Counted from the stretch's first letter, positions 12,500 to 24,931 are shown. The stretch is 64,000 nt of DNA from Desmodesmus armatus (GCA_007449985.2 VIIQ02000641.1:124001-188000); one strand, 5' to 3'. Notes: generated from the letters alone by a model not told the origin. Made by a program: numbers and translations.

Positions 12500-14440
12500 G
12501 CGGCAGCATCACCTTGAGTGAGTGAAATCACCTTGGGTGAGTGAAATGTGGATCTGACTGTTACTTGTTGTGTTGGGTGGTTTCAGCAGATTGTGGATGA
12601 TATAGAGGAGGGTGCCAGTGCAGACCTGCATTCTGGCCAGGCAATCACCACATGTTGTGCATGACATGCAGTGACCTGTTCCAGAAATGTGGGGTGTAAC
12701 ACGTACAGCTACTTGTGAAGGTTGCTCTCTGGTGCGTCCATTGTGTTGCATGGGCGCCTGCCAGTGCACTGTTGTAGGCTTGGCCATAGCATGCCAGTGC
12801 TCCCAGTGAAAATGAGATGTCAGGTCTTGTGCATACAGTCATTTACATCATGCTGCCTATCAGCTGGCTGTGGGGATACGTGTACGTGTCCAAAGTGTCT
12901 CCATCTTCTGCTTGCTGTCAGCTGCTGCTTCTGCTTGCTGTCTTTCACATGTCAGCATGCGGACTCATCAGAACCTCCTGGTAGCTGGCTATCTCTGCAG
13001 CCTTGGCCACAAAAGCTTACACTGCTCCTGATGATTCCATGTAGTACTTCTACTGCAGGAATCATGGTGCCAGCCTGTTGCATGAGGTCCATGAGCATCT
13101 GTGGCAGTGATGTGTTGCTGGGATGGGCTGGATTCAGCTCCGGAGCTGCCGCAGTGGTGTAGTCTGTGGTGTGGATGAGTCTGAAGGCTGGCTATCATCT
13201 GTGCCAGGCTGAGGGTTGACCTCCTCCTCTTCATCTTCACCCCCGCCTGCACCTGAGTGTTTGCCATCCTCTGAGTCTGAGTAAAAAGATAAAGATAAAG
13301 ATACAGAGACACCCCCTTGGTCTCTTAACGCCATAGGACTGCGTCCCATTGGCCTCGCGTCCGTTGAGGACGGCTCTTCAACCAACACGCCTGGGGGTCT
13401 AGGGCAATGGCACTCGTGGCCACATCTCACTCCCCAGGGGCACACCTGGGGGCCGTGTAAACCCACCGAAATTCGGGCTGGAGATGTTGTTTGACATGGG
13501 AGATTGGATGCTGTAAGGTATCACCCTTGACCCACTGGGAGAGCCCCCTCAGTCCCGACCTGAGGGAACCTTGAATCCCTAGGGTAGCACACCCAATAGC
13601 GGGCTCCATGCCTTTTCCGGCTGTATTCTGCACCCATTCCTTCCTTTGCCTCTGTGGCAGTAATCAGCATCAGGGGATCCCTCTCCCTTCACTGCACTTG
13701 CCCGGGTCAGCAGCCTGGCTCGGGGTATTATCACCCCCCCTAGGGATTACGTATTAGGAGTACGTCACAAGGTCTGGCACATGAAACCATGGGAAGCCTG
13801 GGAAGCAGCGCTCATCAACAGTGACATTACGGCTGCTGACCACCTCTCCATCATCATCCATCAGGATGCGCCAGCCCTTGCCGTTGACTGCGTCGTACAG
13901 CTCAGCTGTGGGGCCCACGGTGTCTGTGTCGTCCCCTTCACTGGCGGTGCTCTGTTGAGGAGTTGGCTGCCATGTGTGCGGGTGAGACCTGGTTCTCTGT
14001 GACCATGTCCCATCTGATCAGCCTTGTCAAGCTGTCAGTCCCCACGTGGCCCAAACGGCTGTGGCACAGTTCTGCAGTCTGCTTGGTCTTGATCTTCATG
14101 GCTGCTGTTGTGCTGGCGATGTCGCTGCTGCTCCTGCTGTTTCTGCCGTACTGTTGGGACACACTGGGTACTAGTCTTCCAGGGCATACAGCCCGCCTGA
14201 TGTGTGAGGCGCGTAGGCAGTGAAGCCGTTGTCCCCTGACATCTTACAGCGCCCCTTGGAAAAGGTCAAATGTGCTGCCTGGGAGGCCACTACCCTCCCA
14301 AATGAGATCAGGTTCACACCTCGTGATAGGGTGCATACAGCACCTCCTTGAGGGACATGGTGTCACCTGAATGCCTGGAGTGATGCCATCATAGTATGAT
14401 AATCCGTAGGTTTTTTTAGACACACTCATCAGCATGTTGT
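12500..14440 (-). pseudogene. Decayed Ty1/copia retrotransposon remnant
   Basis: Minus-strand fragments of copia Pol are recognisable. CTRPDISFSLGALA (about 12.80-12.84 kb) matches the end of the reverse transcriptase. A segment at 13.18-13.25 kb is almost the same as 42.34-42.42 kb in the second copia copy. LCHSRLGHVGTDSL (about 14.0-14.1 kb) is the GAG-pre-integrase HxxLGH-type motif. Upstream of it, 14.24-14.44 kb holds the broken retropepsin-to-pre-integrase region. The integrase and most of the reverse transcriptase are missing, and about 0.5 kb of unrelated sequence (13.28-13.77 kb) lies inside. No LTRs were identified. It cannot be autonomous. Confidence 0.75.
13277..13770 (-). other. 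Possible SINE-like insertion with (TATCTT)n tail
   Basis: This block separates two parts of the copia remnant. Read on the minus strand it ends in repeated tatctt units (plus strand aaagataaagataaagata at 13,281-13,299), a short simple-sequence tail typical of non-autonomous retroposons. I found no clear pol III A and B boxes and no target-site duplication, so the identity is only suggested. Confidence 0.3.
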
Positions 14441-15589
14441 CGCTTGAGAGGTCCCACCCCCTGAGTGTAGTATCATATGGTGGAATATCATAATGGCATT
14501 CTGGGGGCTGACAGGTCTGTGGTGATCTTTGGCCGCCTGATCAGACCAGGTTCAGCATTCAGTGGAAATTTCTATGCTGGCGCACCGGCAACTGTGTCAT
14601 GAGGTACACACAACAAGCAACAATGCAATCACGCCCCACCCAGGCCTCAGCACCCGTTTTTTTACCAGTGCTGCTGCCAGAGCAGCCTGCACTCTCTGCT
14701 GTCCCTCAAGACTGTAAGGCACCCTCACTCAAGGTCCCAGACCCTCTCGTCCCGTTGTTGATCACTCATGAGTGGCAGGCTGGCACTATCGTGATGGTGA
14801 CAGGTGTGGTCTTCCGACAAGCTGCTACTATGCTAGCGAATCCGGCAATGCATGCCAGTTCAACTGTGTGAGTGTGTGCGTGCCAATGGCACCCACACAC
14901 TCACAAAAGGTCAAATTGGCTGTACATGGTCTAAATGTTGGTGGTGGATTTCAGCCTTGTGCCTCGTTCGTGTGGTCAGCTTTTTCCTTCGCTGCTGTGA
15001 TCAATTTCACATATAGACATCTGTACACCTGGGCTTGCAAGCACGGCCCCTACGCAGTTGTAACTCTCTTTGTCGCGGCCGCAATACCTCAGCTGTACGA
15101 CAGTACAAAACATCACACATGCTGCTGATGAATTGCAAATTAAGGTCGGACATACGCTTTTTCTGGGGTGTTTTGTGGAAGCAATGTACTTGCAGCCCAA
15201 GGGAGTGCAGGTCCGTAACAGGCCATTAAACGGTTGAAAGGTATGTACAGTACACCTGTACGTGGCTGTTAGGGTACTGGGCGCCTCGGAGGCCTACTGC
15301 CTACTGCCTCTGACCTGGCTCGAGGCAAGACAGTACCGACAGTCCACAACGACTTTTGTTTGGGACAAGCACAGCCTCGAAAATGCGTGCTAGTATGCTT
15401 TTCGTATATACAAGAAATCACCTAAACACTTCTCAGGGTCAATGCATGCAGTGTTTGCGGAATGCATTCAAGTGATGTTTGATTCAACCAGCAGTACTGT
15501 TGTCATGGGTCAGAGCGTTGAGGAGTGGGCAGTAAACACAACGTGCGAAGGTTTATTGATGAAATCTGGATGAAAGACTTTGCATTTAG
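14441..15589. other. No recognised gene
   Basis: Short ORFs only, with no conserved motif. The stretch from about 15.23 to 15.54 kb is non-coding sequence before the first proposed exon of the large plus-strand locus. Confidence 0.4.
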
Positions 15590-15795
15590 TGGAGTGCGCG
15601 GCCACTGTAGGTGCTTTGCCCTGCCCCAAAACAGCACTGGGGGCCTCTCTTCATCAGCTAGTAGAGGAAAATCTGACAGAGGAATTGTCTTGGTTTTACG
15701 ACAAACCACCCGTCACGCCGTTTCCTCCGTCGCAGGCCCTACATGAAGACTCGGTGCGTTCCACTTTTATCTCATCTACCAACGTCCTGTCGAAG
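15590..15795 (+). CDS. Candidate upstream exon of the large recombinase/helicase locus
   Basis: An open segment runs from an acceptor-like tttag (ending 15,589) to the donor aag|gtgggc, in phase 0 at its 3' end. It has protein-like composition, including LHQLVEENLTEELSWFYDKP and STNVLSK. A second candidate exon follows at about 15,993-16,072 with a perfect gtaagt donor. I recognise no domain. Assignment to the locus that continues at 16,939 is inferred from strand, spacing and style of splice sites. These could instead belong to a separate upstream gene. Confidence 0.4.
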
Positions 15796-16938
15796 GTGGG
15801 CTGCGATTATGAGCACTAGTGCTGTGGTGTCAGATCTGCTGGTGATGTGCTCTGCTTGATGTGTGGGGGTAGGACACAGTGTCTGTGATGTTTTGTCTTG
15901 GCATTTGCGTGCAATCTCTGTTGCACACTTTCTGACAGCTCTCCGTCATGGCCTTGCCGTGCTGTGCTGCTCCCTCCCGTTGTGCTGTACAGGGACTGCC
16001 CGTGACTACTGGTAATCATCGACCTGCTCAAAACCGACAAGTGTCCGACGCCGCTGTGGAATTGTGCTGCCTGTAAGTTGGTGCCCAGCGGTCCCGAGGG
16101 GTGATCAACTGGTGGGGCGACAGCAGCTGCAATTCACGCATTACGACACGTGACACGTGATACTGTTGGCTGCTGAATTTGTCGATTTCCCGTGCCTTCC
16201 GCACCTTGTGGCTGTCGTGAGGTCACACATCGCATGTAGCAGGATAGGCAGGTGGCTATGTGCACCCAACTTCATACTGGCTTTTCATGGCAGCTGCAAA
16301 GTGCGTGTTGTTGCTACACCTTGGTGTTTCCGGCACGTGTTATGTGTGGTGATCTCACTCTGTCCTAACCGACATCCAGCTGCAGCGTGGCTTCGCCATC
16401 AGTGCCCTGCTGATTACCTTTAGTTGTCATGGCACGTGATTAATTAACTCAATTGTGTTCACGATGCAGTCAGAGTGCGGTCTACGCTCTACTTGGTGCT
16501 GCTGCCAGTGCTGCCTGTTGAGTGCTGGCTTGTTCTGTGCATGGTCTGTGTGGCTTCGTTGGCATGCTGATCGACCTTGTGAGCTTACGTGTGGTCACCT
16601 GGGCATGTTGCTTGTCCACCAAGCTTGTGCTCCCGTCCCCCCCCCCCCCGCCCACCTTGGGGTGCACTAACGGTGCTGCCTTGTGTGTTGATCTGTGCCT
16701 GCTGATTCTGCTGCTGCACACACAAAAGTCTGCTTGCGTGTCATGATCCGTTTTGCTGCTGTACCTACCCAATTCTACTTGTGCAGCCTTGGTGCTGCTG
16801 TTGCAACAGCAATGGCTTGCAACCGCTTGACTGACGCTGTGCTCTATGTTGTCACCCCCCTCCCCTGCCTACAATGGGGTGCTGCTGTGGCCCGAAAATA
16901 CTTTGCTGACCCTGTACCCTTGTTGTCTGCCTCCCCAG

Positions 16939-19900
16939 CGCACCATGGGGTGCAGGAGGGTTGGCAGTGCTGGCTTGTACCGGCGGCGTTCGTGCTGGGA
17001 CGGGAACCTCGGCAGGCGCCCTGCCGACCTGCCGCGTGACTGCCCTGCTGCGTTGAACCTGCCACCGGGCTCAGAGCTGCCTGTCGTGTTCATCATGCTC
17101 CTGGTGATGTCAATGATGACAGCTCCATGGGCTGTGTGGCGCCTGCCTTTTGTGAAGGTGAGGCATGGGTGACTGTGTGCTGTTGCATGTGCACGAGTGC
17201 ACTGTCCTGCTCGGTGCATTTCCAGACAGCTACTCAGCATCACCAACTATGGCACAGCGAGGTCAAGACCTGGTGCTCATCACCTCACATGCGGTCGTGT
17301 TCTTGCATGTGGCTCTGCATGTGGGCGCGCTGGACCCTCTGACCACTGTGTGCCTGTTCTTTCTTGTGTGCAGGCAGCACCTGTGGTGGAGGCCCCTCGT
17401 TGGTCTCTGGTGAGTTCTTGGGTGGTGGTGCTGTTGAGGACTGCATAGTCTGGGCTGCTGATGTAGGCATGCATGACATGTTCCTATGGTGATCTGTGCC
17501 ATGCAGGTGGCCGTGGGCGAGTGGATGGCGGCACGTGGCGCGGTCAGGGCATCGCCCACTGATTATGTCGCGTGCCAGGTGGGGCGTCACGGGCTGTCTT
17601 ATGGGCCGGCAGCATGCATGGTGTTGCTGATCAGCTAGCCTGCGATATGGACATGCCTCCATCATGCTGTCCTTGACTGGGTGCGGGCCTCCCTTGACTG
17701 GGTGCGGGCCTCTCAATAGCAGGTGTGTGGGACCTTTGGCTGCATTTCTTTGCTGTCCTCAAGCTGCTTGGTGTTGCGCTGTCCCAATGTCTGCAGGGCC
17801 TGTGCACGACGACGATCGTTCAACCCCCTCCCTGCCTACCAGATGCCTGGGACTGGTTATCAGATGCGGGGGAGCGCCATCACCACACCAACCCGTACAT
17901 GGTCTGCCCCGCCCACCAGGTGGGTCCCTGCCGTGGCCCTTGGGCCTTGCTGCTCTGATGGTGCCTGTACGTGCCAGAGGGATGTCGCGGAGTTGCATTG
18001 GGGGCCATCATACCATGCATACCTGTGAACATGACGTGCAAGTGGTCTGTCACGTGCTGACAGTGTGCGGTGCTGTGCTGGACTGGCACAGGATTGTATG
18101 TTTCCTGCATGTATAGCGTGATGATGTGCCTTGATGCAGTTTGTAGGCTGTGATGGCCTCAATTAAGAGTTCCTGCTTACTTTACAATCATGCATTCATT
18201 CCTGTGCTGTATAGTTGTGTTATGCTGTGCAGGGGCTGCGCCTCACCACCCCTCCTCGCCTGGCCGTGTGTTTACAGCACGTGTACAAGGATGACACCTC
18301 ATACATGCGCAACACCTCCCAGGTTTGTCTTTCTTTACCAGTGCTGTGCCAGGTCGTGCTGTGTAGGATCTTGTTTGCCCCTTTCATACCAGTGTATGGT
18401 ATGTCCCTTTGCTCTTCCTTGTGGCATGCTGCCTGGCAGGAGGGTGGAGGTTGCAGGGCGGCAAAAATTATGCACTAGTGAGAACAGTCGTCACGGTGAG
18501 GATGAATTGTGCACTGCTGAGCACAGTTGCTGCTTGTGTCTCTGCTGTGTTCGTTTGCATGCATGCTGTACCCAAGGGCCTGTGTGTTGCTGTTTGCTGC
18601 TGTACAGGGGATGGCTGTGGTGTCACCCTCTCCCCGGCCCAAGTCATGTGAGGCAAGCGACAACATGACATCGGTGTACAATGCTGGCAAGGTGCGATGT
18701 TGATGTACGACACTGTGGGTGTGCTGAATGATGCTCCTGCTGTTGGGGTGCTGCTGCAGGGGGGTTCAGCCCTGAGGATGCAGGGTGGCATGACGGCGTC
18801 GATGTTGCTAGGCCTGCCCTCCTCCTGCCCTCCTGTGCCGACCATCGAGTGTGTTGTGGCTGGCTGCGGGCATGTTATTTGGGTCTAGAGACGTGTAGCT
18901 TGTGCTTTCCCCTCACATGTTCTGAATCGGATGGGTGCATGCTGTCCGTCCTGTAGGTGCCTGCTTTGCAAACCATGCTCTGGCGTGTACAAGAACGGGT
19001 GGTGCAGATGCTGCTGCACAGTTTCCAGGTGCGTTTGGTCGTCGACGCAGGGCGTGCATCGGCGGCGTGATTGTGGTCCAGCACAGGCTGGGACTTCATG
19101 GGGACTGGTCAAGGGAAGGACTGGAGGGGGTGGGGGTCGTGGGGGCGGGGGATAGCGGGGCAGGTGGTGGGGGAAGGGGTTGCTGTTGCATCGGGGCCAG
19201 GTGGGGCCTTCGCGGTGGAGATGAGGCGGAGGTGGAGGGGAGCTGTGGACTTGAGGGGTGATGCAGCGGTGGCGGTGGTGAAGGGGGGAGGGTGCCACCG
19301 ATGAGCAGCCAGGTGGCTGCTGTGGTGGTGGTGGAGAGGGGAGGGGAGGGGAGGGGGGGGGGTGCTGCTGATGAGCGGCCAGGTGGTGCCGCGGTCGCGG
19401 TGGTGCCGCCCTTGAGCGGCCAAGAGGTGCTGCCGAAGATGTTGTGGAGGGTGATGCGCCCCTGTTTTCCCTTGTCAGGCCTCCACTGTTCTGTCGAATC
19501 CTTGTGCCCGTGGCGGCCCTTGTCTTCTTGCGTCTTTCCCTTCCTTCCCTTTGGGCCTTGCTGCTGCTGATCCCTTTTGCGCCATTATCTCTGCCTGCCC
19601 CTAAGCCTTTGCCATGCCCCTCACGTTGACAACCAAACTCACCTGCGTGGCGTGCTTGCGCTGCGCAGGTCTCCCATACTGGGGCCAAGTGGATGGCGTC
19701 CCTGAGATCGTCTACGCTGGCCTTTGCCCCTGGTCGTGCGGTGTTGGCCATGGTGAGTGGATGTGTCTGGTGTCCCCCTGCACTGCCTCTTGCTGCGATG
19801 CACATCATGTTGTGTGTCTACCTGTTTACCTTGCGCTCGATGGCTGCTCCTGCCTGGCTCTGAGCCTGCCACATGGCGGTGATATAAGCCCCTTGACTGA

Positions 19901-21091
19901 CCCCACTGACGTGTCTGTGCTGCGTTGTTTTACTTTGTTAAATATGATTGTGAAGGCTCTATAAGTTATGTCTGTGCTGCTAACCAATCCCCTGACCTGT
20001 GTGTTGATCTGCAGGGAGATGCTGTCGACAACGAGCTTCCGCACCTGCCGAGCGATGCTGGTGACTTGGTGGCACTGAACTCTACTGAGGTGCGCAGCTC
20101 TGCAGCTCTGCAGCACATTTCGCTCCAGAATGCCACATTTGGGTATGCGTGTTTGTCCCGTCAGCAGCCTGCAAGCGTTGTTTGCAAGGAGGCGGTGGGG
20201 AAGGGGGGGGGGGGCTGATACAGCTCTGTGTCAGCCTGCATGCATCTGACAACGATGTCTACTTGTCTGCCTGTGTCCTGTGCTAAGGATGTCTGTGTGT
20301 GGCGGCAGCAACCTGTCAGCGACAACACGCCCGAGCACCCAGCGGGGAGCGCAGCAAGACCCAAGGTGGGTGTGTGACCCGGCTTTGAACAATCATCGTT
20401 GCATGCTCGCTGTGTGGTGATGTAGATGCGTCACTCCTCTGGCTGCCTCCACCTAGTGTGGGCGCGCTGGACCCTCTGACAAGCCCTGTCGTTGCCTGGC
20501 GTGTCAATTGTGCTGTGACTGCTAGTATGTTGGCGGGTGCTGATGTGCAGCCGGGTTGTGCTGTGCATATGCAGGCGGCTGCCTACCGCGTACTACTGTC
20601 GTCAACTGGGACCTTCAACCTGAGGAGACCTGCTGCGGCCGCAAGGTGGGTGTTTGTGTGTGCTGTCACAGCCGATGCATGCATGTGCGTGAACAAGCAT
20701 GTGTCCTACAATGTACAGTTACAGTCTCAATCGTCGGTCTCACCAGGGAGACATGCCGGAGTACGTTGGTGGCGTGCAGCAGGGCCTGTTGGGCGCAGCG
20801 TCCAGTTCTGCAGTGCTTTGTCTGTGTCCTTCAGGGGCGAAGCAAGGCTGTGTGCCCGTGACGCGGTACATGCCCAAATGTTTGTGAATGTGTTGGGCTG
20901 CTGACCATCGTGTTCATGTCTGCTGCTGATGCTGCGCGGTGCAGGGCTGAGTTGGAAGACTTCTGGCTGCTGATGGTGCTGGCCGCAATGTACAGATGCT
21001 GCCATTAGCCTCTCAGCACGGACTGGATTCATTACATCCCCTTCCAGCGTGCACGAGATGAGCCTGACATCCCCGACACGCCGCTGCTCTG
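16939..21091 (+). CDS. Multi-exon 5' part of the recombinase/helicase locus (unknown domain)
   Basis: Many AG...GT bounded segments are open, begin and end in phase 0 and are multiples of three: 16,939-17,157 (73 codons), 17,374-17,409 (12), 17,507-17,578 (24), 17,797-17,919 (41), 18,233-18,322 (30), 18,608-18,691 (28), 18,957-19,028 (24), 19,669-19,752 (28), 20,015-20,089 (25) and 20,288-20,365 (26). Less certain exons start at 18,760, near 20,575 and at 20,747. The final small exon, 21,048-21,091, ends with a split TG^G Trp codon that joins in frame to the large exon at 21,382. Most exons begin with a G or V codon after CAG. The first encodes a hydrophobic stretch (VVFIMLLVMSMM). No domain is recognised. 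Chance would not give ten phase-0 multiples of three, so I infer a real spliced transcript. Confidence 0.55.
19085..19420 (+). repeat. G-rich, GGT/GGGGA low-complexity intron
   Basis: About 300 bp of purine/G-rich sequence with gagggg and tggtggtgg runs lies between the proposed exons at 18,957-19,028 and 19,669-19,752. Long Pro-rich ORFs on the opposite strand are by-products of this composition. Confidence 0.6.
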
Positions 21092-21381
21092 GTGAGTGTG
21101 TTGCATGAACTGCAGCATGCTGGCGCACATGATCGCCTGGGTCAGCCGTGCTGCTTGCATTCCTCGTGCGGCACCTGGCTGGATGTCAGCGGTCATGTAG
21201 GCAGCGTGCATGTCGTGTACTGCTGCGAGCATGGCACATGTCTGCTGGGTGCACAGGACTGCGGCAGGCACACATGCTGTCTGCTATACCTCAGCATAGT
21301 CAGGGCTTTGAAGCCAGAGTTGCCAACAGCCAACCCCATATGCATAACTCACTTCCTGCTGTGCTGCATGTGTGCGTGTAG

Positions 21382-22367
21382 GTGTGGGCTGCCTGTTGGT
21401 GCCCATGACTCTTCCTGGAAACTGCGCCTCGTGCGCGCCCTGGAGGTTTGCGTGTTTGGCCAGGCGACTGCCCCCGTCCAGCTGCCGGCATTCATCCCTC
21501 CCGTGACCCCTGCCAAGGAACTCAGGAAGGTGCGGCAAGGCAGCGTGAACCTCATCAAGCGCAGGGGGAAGCGCTTCGCCTGTGCTTGCACGGCCTACCA
21601 GCAGGCCACGAAGGCACGCCTAGAGCCGTATGCTGGCGGTGGTTGCAGTGGTCGTGCTTTTGTCGTGGCCCCAAATGGATGCGCTTATGCATTCCATGAG
21701 GTGCATGGTGGTGTCCTGTGCAGTCCGTATCAGCGGCTGTGTCAGCTTGTGGTGTGCTGTTTGTCGGGCAGCTGCTTGGGTGGCCAGCGGTACTCTGTGT
21801 GGCTCCGGCTGAAGCTGTTGTTGGGCGGCGATGTCGAGGTCAACCCTGGCCCTGTTGCTGCCATGGACATTATGTCGGTCACCACCCGTTTGGCCACCTG
21901 GCTGCATGACAATGGTGGTAACTGTCAGGTTCGCTCCTACTGTCTGGGCCTGGTGTCTGCAAATGCAGTGTGTGGGCAGCAGGCTGGGCTACGTGCTGGG
22001 AATGTGCCTGATTGGCTGGTGCTGCGCTGCAGTAATGCTGTGGGCTCGTGGGTCAGGCTCGTAGCGTCACATTGTGCCCAGGGGACCCTACTGCGGCCTG
22101 CGGCATGGGCGCCTCCTTGTTCTGCAGCCGTTTTTGATCCTGATGCAAGGTTTTGGGATGATGTGCTGATTGGCATGCTGCCCCCGGGCCGCACTTCCCT
22201 TGCTATGTGTGATATCACGCTGCAGCGTGCCCAGGCCGTGCTGGCACTGCTGGCGATGCTGGGAAATTACTGTCTGCCTGACTGTGTCCGCGCATCGGCT
22301 CTGCTGCACGCTGCCTACCCGAGGTTTGTGCAGGCTGTGTTGGAAGCCTCGGCTGCTGGTAGCCCCC
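21382..22367 (+). CDS. Polyprotein segment A: unknown domain ending in 2A, then start of segment B
   Basis: The large exon opens after acceptor gtgtag at 21,381. The first TGT codon is at 21,383 and reading frame 2 stays open to 22,411. About 156 residues precede the first 2A motif. They include a basic stretch (KELRKVRQGSVNLIKRRGKR) and a Cys-rich part, with no recognised family. After the 2A motif the frame encodes about 170 residues, with a helical part around LQRAQAVLALLAML. At the C5 run 22,363-22,367 the reading must move to frame 1, because frame 2 stops at 22,409-22,411 while frame 1 opens just after a stop at 22,360-22,362. The change equals one missing C. The function of both parts is unknown; they are joined to a recombinase and helicase downstream. 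Confidence 0.6.
21812..21853 (+). other. 2A-type ribosome-skipping motif 1
   Basis: The frame reads KLLLGGDVEVNPGP, an exact match to the 2A core D(V/I)ExNPG|P with the usual Leu-rich lead. Gly is encoded at 21,848-21,850 and the final Pro at 21,851-21,853. In the 2A family the ribosome fails to form the Gly-Pro bond, giving two polypeptides from one ORF. Whether it works here is inferred from the motif. Confidence 0.85.
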
Positions 22368-23300
22368 GCGGCGCCGTGTTGTCTGCAACAGAAGTGGGGC
22401 GAAGCGGCTGAGGCAGTGTGGTGGTGAAGTGCCGTTTGCTGGTGATCCTGCTGCCGTGGCTGCTGAGGTGCGGCAGCTGGGGTGTGCTGCTGCCAATGAG
22501 CGTGCCATGTCCTCGGGTCGTCGTGGCAGTGAGTCCAGTGTTGATGCAGTCGTGTCCTCCCTGACCGAAGATCTGTCCCTTGCGGCCTGCAGGGCTGCGG
22601 GTTTGTCTGTTGCTCAGCAGGAGGCAGTGTGGGCAGCTAGCGGCGCAGTTCGGCCGCATTGTGTTCTTCTGCAGCCTGGTCCTGTTGGTGAGCAGGAGGC
22701 GTTGTGGGCTGCCAGCCTTGCCATGCGGCCGGACTGTGGTCCTGTGCAGCGTGTCCCGGTGGACCCTCCGGTCTTGCAGGCCATACAGCTGGCTGGTGAC
22801 TGGGTGAGGCAACTGTTGTTGATGGACGGGGATGTCGAGGCCAACCCTGGGCCTGTGAGCAGCCCAGTGCCTTCTGTAGGTTGTACTTGGGATGGTGTCG
22901 GCAGCATGCATGCTGGTGAATCTGTTGGGGACGAGGTGATGGGTGAGTCGCTGCTGGACTGCTCGGGCAGCGAGGGTTCGCCTGACATGTCCTTGGATGG
23001 CTTTTTGGAGGGGCTGCTGGAAAGTGACCTTGATCTGTCTGTGTGTGAAGACTTGGGCATGTCTGGTTTGGAGGGAGCAGCCATAGGAGGAGGTTGCCCT
23101 GGCAGCAGTGGTGGTGGGGACTGCATGTTGCAGCAGCTGCAGCAGCAGCAGCAGCAGCCTGTTTTGTTGTGGCCTGAGGCTGCGGGTGGTGGTGTTGGCT
23201 CTCACATGGGTGTGTGCCTGCCTGATAGTGCTGTGGATGCCTCACGTGGGGGCGCACTGGGCATGGGGGTGCTGCAGGGTGTGCTGCCACCTGCCCCCCC
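22363..23300 (+). CDS. Polyprotein segment B: middle protein ending in second 2A, then Ser/Gly/Gln linker
   Basis: Frame 1 carries about 155 residues up to the second 2A motif at 22,831-22,854. They contain two partly similar repeats around QQEAVWAASGAVRPHC and EQEALWAASLAMRPDC. After the 2A the protein is acidic and Ser/Gly-rich, then has a poly-Gln run near 23,135-23,160. Frame 1 ends in TGA at 23,362-23,364. The downstream recombinase is in frame 2, and the switch can be placed at the C7 run 23,294-23,300. No enzyme domain is seen; the piece between the two 2A sites would be a separate protein of about 333 residues. Confidence 0.55.
22813..22854 (+). other. 2A-type ribosome-skipping motif 2
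   Basis: The frame reads QLLLMDGDVEANPGP. It keeps every invariant 2A core residue and the LLL lead. The expected break is between Gly 22,849-22,851 and Pro 22,852-22,854. It lies about 1.0 kb after the first motif and in a different raw reading frame, so both sites survive on either side of a frame change. Confidence 0.85.
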
Positions 23301-24931
23301 TATCTGTGAGTGTGGCAAATGCTGCGCAGCCATCACAGCATATGCAACAGGTGCGCCTGTTTGACTTGCATGGGCAGCTGCCTTTGCCTTCTCGTGATGC
23401 CCGGTGTATGTTGCCGCCGCCAGTGCTGGTGGCCTCGCAGCCCCAGCGTCCCCTGCTGCATCAGGACTGTGTGTATCCTGCAGGTGTGGGGTTGGCGGCA
23501 GCAGGTGCTGGGGTTGCAGCGGTCGCAACCTCTGTTCCTGTCGTGAGTGGCATGGCTGGTGGCGTGCAGGCGCCCTGCATGGCCAGTGGGTGGCGTGGAG
23601 CCGACGCTGGTCAGTTGGCTATGATGTGTGGCATGTCTGGCGTGCAGCCACGTTGTATGGCGGGTGGTGAGCATGCAGCTGGTGCTGGTCAGTTTGCTGG
23701 TTTGCCAATCCCGCCTACTTCGTGTGCCCCTGGTCCCTTAGTCGGTTCTGCTTCTCATGCGTCTGTTGGCTTGGGTGTGCCCCAGGCGCTGTGGCATGCA
23801 CCGTCGCAGGTGCATCACGTGTCGACCCATCCTGGCATGGGGGTGTGTCCTGCTGGTGTAGCTGCATCTGCTCAACCTGGGCCGCCCTTGTTGGCACAAC
23901 AATTGCACCATAGTGCCCAGCAGCAGGTGCCGGCAGCGCTTGGCTTGGCGCTTCCTGCTGCTGCAGGTCGTGCTGGCAGCGGCAGTCAGCCTGCGAGCAG
24001 CAGCGCTAGCAACACAGCTTCTGTTGTGGAGGAGCTGATGGAATCCTTCAATGGGTACGACATGATTTCTTCGTGTGTCAGGGGCAAGTGGGTTCTGCCA
24101 GCTCATGTGCAGGCGTTGCATCAGGCTGACATACAGGCCTGTTTGGAAGGCCTGCAGCAGCAGTCCCGTACTCTGAATGCCACCAACAACAAGCGCAAGA
24201 GCAGAGCGCAGGTGGACCAGAGGCCCAACCCTTGCACATTGTCCCGGTACTTAACAGCGCTGCACATTTGGGTTGGGTTTGTCTATTCCATCAACATGCA
24301 GTGTTACTGGCTGGGTGCGGGTGATTGGCACGTTCCCTCTATGGAGGTTGTGGCGTCCAATGATGGGACGTTTATGTTTCATCTGTATAGGTACATAGCC
24401 AGTGGGCGGTATGCAGGATCTGATTTTGAGGCATTCATAGACACCTGTTGCACGGCTGCCAACCACATTATTTCGATCATGGCATACGTGGGCAAGTGGT
24501 CGCGTGCTGAGCACAAACGCGTCATGCAGGCGGCAGTGATCGGCCGGCAGAGGCTGCTGCAGGAGGCCCCTCATTTGAACGTTATTAGGAACGCCAAGGA
24601 TGCCATCAGCTGGCAGTACGTTGATCTCATGTTGCGGGCTTTTGACAGGTGGCCCCATGTGGGGCATGTGTTCAGGGCCAATAGGTTCAAGCCCGTTTTG
24701 GGCAAGGCTGTTGCGGTAAGCCTTGAGTACTCCGGTCTGCGCCCCATGAGCCTCTTGCGCTGTGGGTCGGACTGTCGAGACGAGCGGTTTGGCGACAACT
24801 GTCCCTTCAAGTTGGGCCAGCTGACGCTGTACTGGCCGCAAACTGGCGGGGTTGATGATCTCGTGATTCATGGCAAGGTCGTGCGCACGAAAATAATCGC
24901 GATCTGTTTCGGCGGGAAGACACCATGGGGG
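23294..24931 (+). CDS. Tyrosine recombinase, N-terminal and first catalytic half
   Basis: Frame 2 starts with a Gly/Ala/Pro/Gln-rich region of about 230 residues. A helical core-binding-like region follows (about 24.0-24.3 kb, with ADIQACLEGLQQQ and TLSRYLTALHIWVGFVY), then the catalytic core. SGLRPMSLLR at about 24,731-24,760 gives the first catalytic Arg (codon 24,740-24,742), and GKVVRTK near 24,880 is a candidate for the active-site Lys. The frame breaks at the G5 run 24,927-24,931, between the first Arg and the second catalytic box; the rest continues in frame 1. Family knowledge: tyrosine recombinases cut and join DNA through a covalent 3'-phosphotyrosine; in eukaryotic elements they occur in Cryptons, DIRS-like elements and related transposons. 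Confidence 0.7.

Noticed and set aside
19109..19808. Minus-strand Pro/His-rich ORFs
   Set aside because: Produced by the G-rich intron on the plus strand.
22315..23290. Long minus-strand ORFs opposite the polyprotein
   Set aside because: Shadows of the biased coding strand; no motif, while the plus strand carries the 2A cores.
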